DNA of 30,654 bases from JADFOB01 sp964651325 (lineage in GTDB: Bacteria > Planctomycetota > Phycisphaerae > UBA1845). The stretch's first letter is position 1. Each line of letters starts with the position of its first letter. Shown here one piece after another: positions 14,052 to 21,589 of the stretch. The notes beneath the pieces are model-generated. The model saw nothing but the letters and a program-made list of their open reading frames with translations. It made no database searches and was not told where the DNA came from. A program made the position numbers and the translations under genes. The stretch covers positions 1-30,654 of the forward strand of contig CAZYXP010000015.1 of assembly GCA_964651325.1 (NCBI GenBank), in the 5' to 3' direction.

Positions 14052-15635
14052 ATGAACTCTGACCTGTTGAGGTTTGTTGATTCGATCAGTCGGGACAAGG
14101 TCATCGACAAGGAGAGCGTCTACGCGGATCTGGAAGCCGCGATGCTTTCCGCGGCCGAGCGAGCCTTTCCCGAAGCCGAGGATGTGGTGATTGCGATTGA
14201 TCGCGTCACGGGCGACATCAAGGCGCTGGCGGACAACGAGCCGATTGAAATGAAAACGCTCGGGCGCATCGCCGCGCAGACTGCCAAGCAGGTGATGATG
14301 CAGCGAATCCGGGAAGACGAGCGAAACTCTATTTTCGAGGAGTATTCCCAGCGAGTGGGAACCATCGTCACCGGAGCGGTATCGAGATACGAGGGCGGAT
14401 CGCTGACAATCAATCTCGGTCGGGCTGAGGGCTTTCTTCCTCGAAGCGAGCAGATCCCGGGGGACAACCATCATTCAGGGGAAAGAATTCGGGCGATGGT
14501 ACTCGACGTGCGCGAGGAGCAAAGCCGGGTGAAAATCGTGCTCACGCAAACGCACCCGGACTACATTCGCAAACTCTTCGAGCTAGAGGTTCCCGAGGTG
14601 GCGGAACGGATCATCGAGATCAAAGCGCTGGCCCGGGAAGCGGGATACCGTACGAAAATCGCCGTGTCGTCGATTGACATGAAGGTGGACGCGGTGGGGG
14701 CCTGCGTGGGCGTACGTGGAAGCCGAATCCGAAATATTGTGGACGAGCTGGGCGGCGAGAAAATCGATATTGTGCGCTGGAACGAATCCTCTCAGGTGTT
14801 GATTTCCAACGCCCTCAAGCCTGCGGAAGTTCGCGAGACATTCTTGTGTTTCGAATTGGGCAGAGCCACCGTGCTCGTGGACGAAGAGCAGCTTTCCCTG
14901 GCCATCGGCAAGAGAGGGCAGAACGTACGTTTGGGCGCGCGGCTGACGGGGTGGGACATCGACATTTGCACACCGGCCGAATACGACAAGAACGTGGTCG
15001 AGATGGAAAAGATCCTGGAGCGGGTTTCCGGGGTCGGCGACGTGGACTTGGACAAGATGCTCGCCATGGGGATTGTCTCGGTGTCCGATATGGTCGAGGT
15101 CGGTGTCGAACCGCTGGTCAAGGACTTGGAGATCGAGGAAACCCTGGCGACCAAACTCGTCGAAATTGCCACCGTCGAAGCCAAGCGAATTGCGGAAGAG
15201 CGCGAAATCGCCAAGCGGGCGGCGGCGGCCGCCAGAGATCGAGAGCGAAGCGGCCAGGCCCCGGCGGAAGCGGACGAATCGGCCGCGGACTCCCCTACCT
15301 CAGAGTCAGAGATCGACGAGGGCGATTCGGTGGAGGGAATCGACCTGGGTGCTGACAAGGCGGACGGATCGGCGGAGCCTTCTGAAGAGGCTTCGGAAGC
15401 GGCGTCCTCGGATGAAGGCGCCCCGGATTCGACTAGCGCAGCCGATCTTGCGTCCGACATGCCCATGGATGGCGAAGTCGGCAAGGGGCTTGATGAGGGG
15501 CTAGCAAATGCAACCGACGGTACCGCTGGCGGTGCGTCGGACGAAGGATCGGGCGAAGATTCGCTCGATGGCGATTCAGCCGACCGGGCAGCCGGAGCAA
15601 GCGATGCGGTTGTCACTGGGGAAACGGAAGCGTAA
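14052..15635 (+). CDS. nusA: Transcription elongation/termination factor NusA
   Basis: A 527-residue NusA. The N-terminal RNA-polymerase-binding domain starts NSDLLRFVDSISRDKVIDKESVYADLEAAM. The S1 domain lies at about 130-200 (GTIVTGAVSRYEGGSLTINLGRAEGFLP), KH1 at ~215-280 (GVRGSRIRNIVDELGGEKIDIVRW) and KH2 at ~285-350 (AIGKRGQNVRLGARLTGWDIDI). A helix-hairpin-helix-like stretch follows (~355-400). The last ~110 residues are an Asp/Glu/Ser/Ala-rich tail. NusA modulates pausing, intrinsic termination and antitermination. The frame is open for 64 codons upstream, but family alignment fixes the ATG at 14052, with GGGGG six bases upstream. The leader terminator suggests autoregulation. rimP, normally just upstream, is absent. 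Confidence 0.97.
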   Translation: MNSDLLRFVDSISRDKVIDKESVYADLEAAMLSAAERAFPEAEDVVIAIDRVTGDIKALADNEPIEMKTLGRIAAQTAKQVMMQRIREDERNSIFEEYSQRVGTIVTGAVSRYEGGSLTINLGRAEGFLPRSEQIPGDNHHSGERIRAMVLDVREEQSRVKIVLTQTHPDYIRKLFELEVPEVAERIIEIKALAREAGYRTKIAVSSIDMKVDAVGACVGVRGSRIRNIVDELGGEKIDIVRWNESSQVLISNALKPAEVRETFLCFELGRATVLVDEEQLSLAIGKRGQNVRLGARLTGWDIDICTPAEYDKNVVEMEKILERVSGVGDVDLDKMLAMGIVSVSDMVEVGVEPLVKDLEIEETLATKLVEIATVEAKRIAEEREIAKRAAAAARDRERSGQAPAEADESAADSPTSESEIDEGDSVEGIDLGADKADGSAEPSEEASEAASSDEGAPDSTSAADLASDMPMDGEVGKGLDEGLANATDGTAGGASDEGSGEDSLDGDSADRAAGASDAVVTGETEA

Positions 15636-15647
15636 AGGGAGATGGTC

Positions 15648-18554
15648 TTGGCTCAGAAAATGCGTGTCCACATTCTTGCACGAGCGTTAAACGTCACCAG
15701 CAAGGTGATCGTAGCAAAGTGCCAGGATGAAGGCATTGATATCATCAAGAACCATATGTCCACCTTGAGCGCGGGCCTTGAGGCAACGATTCGGGAATGG
15801 TTCTCCGAAGGCGCCCACGAAACCGCACTGGAGACTTCCGCTCGCGTGGATCTTGAAAAAGTCCGCGTCAAGCGCAAGAAAAAGAAGGTCGCCGATACCA
15901 CGACAAGCGATTCCGACGAGAACACAAGTGATTCCGCGGCGACCGCCGTGGCCGAAGCGCCCGACGCGAGCCAAACGACCGATTCGGACGCCGATTCGCC
16001 GGAAGGCGAGCTTCCGTCGGTGGCCACGGCACCTGCTGACGCAATATCCGATGACACAGATTCCGTTGGCACGATGCCCCCCGAACCGTCGGTCGCGGCA
16101 TCCACGTCTCCAGACGTCGTGCCTGCGGACCAGGACCAACCCCCATTAGAACAGGACGCCCCCGCCTCAATCTCCACAGGCGAGGGCTCCTCGCGTGAGG
16201 GCGAGCCGGCTTCTGGATTGGATGTCGCTGCCAGCTCCGATGATGCGGGCAGCTCGGCGGCATCCCCGCTGGCCCCCACGACCGAAAACGCACCGCCTTC
16301 CGCAACGGAATCCACGGACGCGCCGCAACACGCGGTGGACGGCCAGATGCCCGACGTGGCGGCCCAAGCACCGAGCACAGAAGAGCCCAAGGCGCCGATC
16401 GGACCGGTAGGTCCCAAGCACGTTCCGGCCCCCGCGAAGTTGCAGGGGCCGCGCGTGGTTCGTTATGAGCCGCTGGAATCCGACAGCCGGCCTCTTCGCC
16501 GGGGTCCGATTGCCCGCTCGCGCCCGACCCCCGGAGGCGGGCCACCCCGTCCAGAAGGGGGGCCGCCGCCGTCCACCACCGAGTCTGACCGCGGCACCCG
16601 CAAGCGTGGCGGCGGTGCCCGTGGCAAGGGCAAGGGTGGGGATTGGGCAGGGCACGGGCCCGGTTGGGGAGATCGCGATCTTGCAGAGCGTCGCGAACGT
16701 TTGGCGGGCGCGACGGGAAGGCGACACAGGCGGCGTGCGGCCCCTAGCTCCGGCGGCCCGGCGCAAACGCCAGCCGGCCCCAAGACGGAAGCGACGGTCA
16801 ATGAGCCGATCCGGATGAAGGAGTTTTGCTCCGCGACGGGCCTGAACTTCATTCAGCTCTTCAGGGTGCTGCGCGAGGAGCACGACATCGTCGGGAACAT
16901 CAACATGACGTTGCCGATCGAAACAGCCGAGCTGCTTGCCTTGCACTTTGGTATCGAATTGACTGTCATTCACGCCAAGACAAAGCTTGACGAGGTCCGG
17001 GAGGAGTTTGAACGCCGCGAGCGCACGCATCTGGAAATCAGGCCCCCGGTGGTCACGATGCTCGGTCATGTTGACCATGGGAAAACCAGCCTTCTGGATG
17101 CCATCCGCAGCACGCGCGTGGCATCCAAAGAGGATGGTGGGATTACCCAACATATCGGCGCGCACTACGTCGCCACCGCAAATGGTCGCGTCACGTTCTT
17201 GGATACGCCGGGCCATGAGGCTTTCACAGCCATGCGCGCCCGCGGCGCCAAGATCACGGATGTGGTGGTTCTGGTGGTCGCGGCAGACGACGGCGTGATG
17301 CCCCAAACCAACGAGGCAATCAACCACGCCAAGGCCGCTGACGTTCCCATCGTCGTGGCGCTCAACAAAATCGATTTGGGCGACCAGAATAAGATCAAGA
17401 TTTATGGCCAGCTTGCGGAGCGCGAGCTGACGCCGAGCGGCGAATGGGGCGGCGAGACGGACGTCATCGAGACCTCGGCGACAACGGGTACGGGCATCGA
17501 GGAGTTGATCTCGCACCTTTCGGAACTCAGCAACCTGTTGGAGCTCAAGGCCGACTCCAAGCTTCCCGCCCACGGCGTGGTCATCGAAGCGGAGACCAAA
17601 CCGGGCGTCGGCGCGGTGGTTAATGCGTTGATCCGCGAAGGCACCCTAAATGTCGGCGATTTCGTCGTCTGTGGCAATGCCTCGGGAAAGGTTCGCGCCC
17701 TGCTCGACGACCAGGGCAACAAGATCGATTCCGCGGGGCCTTCGATTCCGGTGGAAGTCTGGGGTTTGGACGATGTCCCGACCGCCGGCGACCATCTCTA
17801 TCAACTCAAGAGTTCGCAGCGTTGCAAAGAGGTCGCCCTGGAAACCAAGCGCAGCCGGATCACAGAGAATCGGCAGCAATCTCGCAAAGTTAAGACGTTG
17901 GAGGAGATGTTCCTTCAACGTGATTCCGAAGAACTTCCGGAACTCAACGTGATCGTGAAGGCGGATGTAGATGGCAGTTTGGTCGCCCTGAGGCAGATTC
18001 TGGGGGAATTCCCCAGTGAAGAGGTTCGACTGACCCTGAGGCATACCGGTGTCGGCGCCGTAAACGATAGTGACGTCCTGCTCGCCGCAGCCTGCGGTGG
18101 CCTTATTGTTGCATTTCGCGTAGACGCCGCGGTCGGCCCTCGTCGGCTCGCAGAGCAGCACGGCGTGGAAATCCGGCCGTATCGCGTCATTTACGACGTG
18201 GCCGACGACATCAAAAAGGCGCTGGAAGGGCTGCTCGCGCCCGAAGAGCGACCCGAACATCGCGGTACGGCGCTGGTCAAGGAGGTCTTCCACCTCAGCA
18301 AGGGCAAGGGCGTGGTGGCTGGCTCGCAGATCTCCGACGGAATCGTCAATCGCAACCAGCTTGCGAAGGTGCTTCGCGACGGCGTAGTAGTGCGTGAGGG
18401 CTGTAAGTTCGCATCGCTGAGAAGGTTTAAAGATGATGTCAAGGAAGTGCGCAACGGCATGGAATGCGGAATCCGACTGGAGGGTTTCGACGACATCCAC
18501 GCCGGAGACACCATCGAGACGTATGAGATTCTCAAGATCGCGCGCACGCTCTGA
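15648..18554 (+). CDS. infB: Translation initiation factor IF-2
   Basis: A 968-residue IF2 that places fMet-tRNA in the P site. It has an N-terminal IF2_N domain (residues ~5-55, MRVHILARALNVTSK), a long Ala/Ser/Asp/Pro-rich region followed by a Gly/Arg-rich stretch (to ~380), a second IF2_N-like domain at ~385-435 (IRMKEFCSATGLNFIQLFRVL), and a GTPase domain from ~464. The GTPase motifs are G1 GHVDHGKT, G2 GGITQHIG, G3 DTPGHEAF, G4 NKID and G5 ETSATTG. Domains II-IV reach the end. I chose TTG at 15648 because GGGAG lies six bases upstream; the ATG at 15642 abuts that site, and ATG 15660 is a further option. It starts 12 bp after nusA. Confidence 0.97.
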   Translation: MAQKMRVHILARALNVTSKVIVAKCQDEGIDIIKNHMSTLSAGLEATIREWFSEGAHETALETSARVDLEKVRVKRKKKKVADTTTSDSDENTSDSAATAVAEAPDASQTTDSDADSPEGELPSVATAPADAISDDTDSVGTMPPEPSVAASTSPDVVPADQDQPPLEQDAPASISTGEGSSREGEPASGLDVAASSDDAGSSAASPLAPTTENAPPSATESTDAPQHAVDGQMPDVAAQAPSTEEPKAPIGPVGPKHVPAPAKLQGPRVVRYEPLESDSRPLRRGPIARSRPTPGGGPPRPEGGPPPSTTESDRGTRKRGGGARGKGKGGDWAGHGPGWGDRDLAERRERLAGATGRRHRRRAAPSSGGPAQTPAGPKTEATVNEPIRMKEFCSATGLNFIQLFRVLREEHDIVGNINMTLPIETAELLALHFGIELTVIHAKTKLDEVREEFERRERTHLEIRPPVVTMLGHVDHGKTSLLDAIRSTRVASKEDGGITQHIGAHYVATANGRVTFLDTPGHEAFTAMRARGAKITDVVVLVVAADDGVMPQTNEAINHAKAADVPIVVALNKIDLGDQNKIKIYGQLAERELTPSGEWGGETDVIETSATTGTGIEELISHLSELSNLLELKADSKLPAHGVVIEAETKPGVGAVVNALIREGTLNVGDFVVCGNASGKVRALLDDQGNKIDSAGPSIPVEVWGLDDVPTAGDHLYQLKSSQRCKEVALETKRSRITENRQQSRKVKTLEEMFLQRDSEELPELNVIVKADVDGSLVALRQILGEFPSEEVRLTLRHTGVGAVNDSDVLLAAACGGLIVAFRVDAAVGPRRLAEQHGVEIRPYRVIYDVADDIKKALEGLLAPEERPEHRGTALVKEVFHLSKGKGVVAGSQISDGIVNRNQLAKVLRDGVVVREGCKFASLRRFKDDVKEVRNGMECGIRLEGFDDIHAGDTIETYEILKIARTL

Positions 18555-18717
18555 CGTGCTTGCTGCAGCAACCCTGCCGAGATGGTTCCGCGGCCCCAAG
18601 CCGTACGGGTATCTTGGTTTTGGGGGCGGAAGCGGACGGGCAACGTAACGGTTTCGGGATGGGTTCGATTCAGGCCCCCATCCGAAGGAGAACGGGGAAA
18701 GGCTTGGCTAGGCGCTA

Positions 18718-19893
18718 ATGATCGAATTCAAGGCGGAATGTGGTCACACGGTTCGCGCCAAAGACGACGACGCGGGCGGCATGGTTCGCTGCTCCTACTG
18801 CGGCAAGGAGGCGGCCGTCCCGGACGACAAGGCCGACGACTTCGACTTCTTGTTTCAGGATATTGAGCAGGAATCCGACGGCGGCTCGCGAAAACGCCGG
18901 CGCAAGCGCCCCGGTCCGGGTATGTGGAGTTCCTCCAAGTCCGGCAAGGGGGTCGATCCCTTCGCGGTGATTCTCAAGCTCTGTTACGCGGCGGCGCTGA
19001 TTACCGTGGTCATTGTCGTGGGACGCGAATACATCATTCCTTTGATTCAGCAGGGGGGTCCGACGAGCAAGGTGGCCGCAGGCTCCGCGGATTCCACCGG
19101 AAGCGCCGGTTCCCCAACCAAGCCAAGAAGGCGCCGCAATACTGACCGCAAGGCCAACGGCGACAAAGGGCTCATCGGCGGCGAGCGCATCCGAGGGCTG
19201 TATGTCAGCTCCACGCCACCCGGCGCACTGGGATTCTTCGTCAGCGCCAATCTCGCTCCCGAGTCTGGACGCATCAACAGGATCAAGGGTTGCGTCTCAT
19301 TCCGCGTCGGTGACCGCAACAACAAGGAATGTTCCGGAATCAAGGACGGCTTGTATGTCGTTGAAGTGGCTCTGCGGTACAACTTCCCCGGCCTTAAGGA
19401 TTTCCCAGGCTACCGTGATTTTCGGCGTTCGATTGACGACGCGGGCGACAACGAGCGTCGGCGGCTCGTGCGGGATTACTTCCTGCCCGATGAAACCGAG
19501 GAAAACTCGGACGTGTTCATTGATCAAACCGACGATCAAATCTACATCGTCCGCCAGTATCGAAACGTGGAAGTCCGCAACCACCGCTCTCGCGGCGTCT
19601 TGGCGTTGTTCCTGCCGCGCGTGCTCAAGGAAGATAGGAAATCGATCGCCGTGGAGGCGTTGGCCACCCGGCACATCCCGGTAGGGAATCACTTTGCCTT
19701 TGAAGAGGCCGATGTCAAAGGAGAGCTGGATTACCACGGCGTCGCGGCCGCGGATCAGCCGTTCGTGCTAAGCGCCTTACGGCAGGTGGGCGCGATACCC
19801 TACGTTACGCCGGACGGTCGAACGCGTCTGTTTCGGATCGAAATCCACGACGGCGTGTTTTCCGCAAAAATCATCCGTCGAGCCAAGCGATGA
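18718..19893 (+). CDS. Zinc-ribbon, single-TM protein of unknown function
   Basis: A 391-residue protein that I cannot assign to a function. Residues 3-35 (FKAECGHTVRAKDDDAGGMVRCSYCGKEAAVP) form a zinc-ribbon-like knuckle with likely ligands C8, H10, C25 and C28. An acidic then very basic stretch follows (KRRRKRPGPG, ~58-68), a membrane helix at ~82-102 (FAVILKLCYAAALITVVIVVG), a Ser/Gly/Lys linker to ~145, and a ~240-residue folded domain beginning GERIRGLYVSSTPPGALGFFVSANLAP. The topology suggests the ribbon in the cytoplasm and the C-terminal domain outside. It begins 163 bp after infB and shares an ATGA overlap with the next gene, so it is probably part of the operon. Confidence 0.75.
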   Translation: MIEFKAECGHTVRAKDDDAGGMVRCSYCGKEAAVPDDKADDFDFLFQDIEQESDGGSRKRRRKRPGPGMWSSSKSGKGVDPFAVILKLCYAAALITVVIVVGREYIIPLIQQGGPTSKVAAGSADSTGSAGSPTKPRRRRNTDRKANGDKGLIGGERIRGLYVSSTPPGALGFFVSANLAPESGRINRIKGCVSFRVGDRNNKECSGIKDGLYVVEVALRYNFPGLKDFPGYRDFRRSIDDAGDNERRRLVRDYFLPDETEENSDVFIDQTDDQIYIVRQYRNVEVRNHRSRGVLALFLPRVLKEDRKSIAVEALATRHIPVGNHFAFEEADVKGELDYHGVAAADQPFVLSALRQVGAIPYVTPDGRTRLFRIEIHDGVFSAKIIRRAKR

Positions 19894-20171
19894 TCGTTGG
19901 CGTTTTGTCGGTTGATGTATCATTGTTTGAAGCGCAGACGCTCAAAGAGAAGCGCAGCACGATCAAGAGTTTGATAGAGCGGGTCCGAAACCGCTTCAAT
20001 GTCTCCATAGCCGAGGTGGAATTCAACGACCAACCCAAACGATCGCGGATCGGCATCACGATCGTCGCCAACGAAAGCAGGTATGTTCACGCAGTGCTGG
20101 ATAAAATCATCGACGTCATCCGCCGGACGGCGCGATTGTCGTTGATCGACTACGAACGTGAATTGCTTTAG
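19890..20171 (+). CDS. ylxP: DUF503 (YlxP-like) protein
   Basis: A 93-residue protein matching the DUF503/YlxP family: MIVGVLSVDVSLFEAQTLKEKRSTIKSLIERVRNRFNVSIAEVEFND is the family core, and IDVIRRTARLSLIDYERELL closes it. Family members are small ferredoxin-fold proteins often placed between infB and rbfA, with a suggested role in ribosome assembly or 30S function; the precise activity is not settled. The ATG overlaps the previous stop by 4 bp, implying coupled translation. rbfA follows about 130 bp downstream. Confidence 0.9.
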   Translation: MIVGVLSVDVSLFEAQTLKEKRSTIKSLIERVRNRFNVSIAEVEFNDQPKRSRIGITIVANESRYVHAVLDKIIDVIRRTARLSLIDYERELL

Positions 20172-20298
20172 CTCAGTCGGCGTCGCGCTTGCCCCGCGAT
20201 AAGCAGTCACAGCGGCAGCGCACGAGAATCGCCGAGAGTATTGAGCCGAAATGGCTCTTGGACAAGAGTGCGGACTGGGTCCACGAAACGTTTTCCGA

Positions 20299-20826
20299 AT
20301 GAAACAATACCGAAAAGAACGAATCGCCAGTGTCATCCGAAACGTCCTCGGCGAGGCCATGATTCATCGGATGAATGACCCTCGGCTGGATCCGCTGGCA
20401 TCCATCGCCCGCGTCGAAATGACGCAGGATCTGCAGATTGCGCGCGTGTTCATCAGTGTTTCCGGCGGTGAAACGCAGGAGCGGAAGACCATGAGCGCCA
20501 TGGCGCACGCGCGTGGCTTTTTGCAACGCTTGGTCGCCGCCGAGCTTTCCATTCGCCATTGTCCCGAGCTACGGTTTGAGTTTGATGAAATTGGAAAAAA
20601 AGCGATGGCCACCCTCAGCTTGATCGAACAAAACCGGCTCAAGCGCGGCGATCCCGAGCAAGCTTTGCCGGAGGATCCATCCCAAGCCGCGCCCATGCCA
20701 CCAAACGCCATGCCACCAAACGCGGAGGCGACCGACCCACCTGCCGCTGATCACAAGACCGTTAGCCCTCCAATCGAGGATTCAAACATGACCGGACCAC
20801 ACGAAATCGGCGGTGAAGAAGAATGA
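20299..20826 (+). CDS. rbfA: Ribosome-binding factor A with C-terminal extension
   Basis: A 175-residue protein. Residues 1-115 match RbfA, a KH-fold 30S maturation factor that helps process the 16S 5' end: MKQYRKERIASVIRNVLGEAMIHRMNDPRLDPLASIARVEMTQDLQIARVFISV, then RGFLQRLVAAEL and LRFEFDEIGKKA. The last ~60 residues are Pro/Ala/Asn-rich (AAPMPPNAMPPNAEATDPPAAD) and end acidic (GGEEE), an extension not usual in RbfA; the MPPNA unit is tandemly repeated. I chose ATG 20299 by family length; an in-frame ATG at 20251 would add 16 residues. No strong ribosome site is visible at either. The stop overlaps the next gene by 4 bp. Confidence 0.92.
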   Translation: MKQYRKERIASVIRNVLGEAMIHRMNDPRLDPLASIARVEMTQDLQIARVFISVSGGETQERKTMSAMAHARGFLQRLVAAELSIRHCPELRFEFDEIGKKAMATLSLIEQNRLKRGDPEQALPEDPSQAAPMPPNAMPPNAEATDPPAADHKTVSPPIEDSNMTGPHEIGGEEE

Positions 20827-21470
20827 AGAATGGAACCGCGCTCGCCGCAAAACTCAAGAAGTCCTGGAACCGGTTTCGAAACCAAGTCGAAACGCCCGAG
20901 ATTCCAGAATTGGCCGACCCGTTGCGCTGCCTGGCGACCGGCATCCTCGGTGTCAAAACGACAGAGAACAAGTCTGAAAAAGCCGTGGACCGCATCCTAT
21001 CCTCCATGGCAGATTGGAACGAAGTCCGCGTTTCCAGCGCGGCGCAGGTTGCCGAGGTCATCGGCGGACTCATTCCCAAGTCCTTGGACGTCTGCCAGCG
21101 GCTCATCGATGCCTTGCAATCCATCTACGATCACGAAAACCGCATCTCGTTGGATCGCCTCCGTACCATCGGACGACGCGAAGCCAGGCAGTTTCTCGAC
21201 GGGCTGGCGGGGGCCGATGAATATGCGGTCGCCTACGTGGTGCTTTGGGGATTGGGTGGCCATGCGGTTCCGGTCAGCGATCGTCTTTTTGCCGCGCTCG
21301 GCGATGCGAACCTGGTCCACCCATCGGCAACGCGGGCGGAAGTGCAAGCGTTTCTGGAGCGACATATCAGCGCCGATGATGCCAGGGAGTTCTCGCTCAA
21401 GATGCGATCATTTTCCACCGAGAAGCGAACCGACGGAAAGGGCAAAACCCAGGCGAAAAAGAAAGCCTAG
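20823..21470 (+). CDS. Degenerate HhH-GPD (endonuclease III-like) protein
   Basis: A 215-residue protein resembling the endonuclease III fold without its full catalytic equipment. The HhH segment reads SLDRLRTIGRREARQFLDGLAG, where Nth has LPGVGRKTAN with a catalytic Lys; here the Lys position reads Arg. The segment YVVLWGLGGHAVPVSDRLFAALG matches the Nth region that ends AVDTH; the aspartate is shifted by one (VSDR instead of VDTH). The C-terminal cysteines of the 4Fe-4S cluster are absent. The tail is Lys-rich (TEKRTDGKGKTQAKKKA). It may bind DNA or RNA without cleaving it, or be a divergent glycosylase. Its ATG overlaps the rbfA stop (ATGA), so it is tied to the translation operon. Confidence 0.75.
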   Translation: MKNGTALAAKLKKSWNRFRNQVETPEIPELADPLRCLATGILGVKTTENKSEKAVDRILSSMADWNEVRVSSAAQVAEVIGGLIPKSLDVCQRLIDALQSIYDHENRISLDRLRTIGRREARQFLDGLAGADEYAVAYVVLWGLGGHAVPVSDRLFAALGDANLVHPSATRAEVQAFLERHISADDAREFSLKMRSFSTEKRTDGKGKTQAKKKA

Positions 21471-21589
21471 TGGACCGGCCACGAATTGAGATTTCAAGCG
21501 TGCCAAAAGTGAAGAGCCGGTCGCCAACGCGCCAGGGCCCCGGCGCCTGCGGAATACCCCCTTGGTGCTAGCCTAAGAAGAAAAATCGC

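Noticed and set aside
14792..15616. A Ser/Ala-rich open frame on the minus strand opposite the nusA tail
   Set aside because: Its composition is the mirror of the acidic Asp/Glu/Ser tail of NusA, and it has no motif.
16167..17573. A 468-codon open frame on the minus strand
   Set aside because: It lies entirely opposite infB, whose GTPase motifs are unmistakable.
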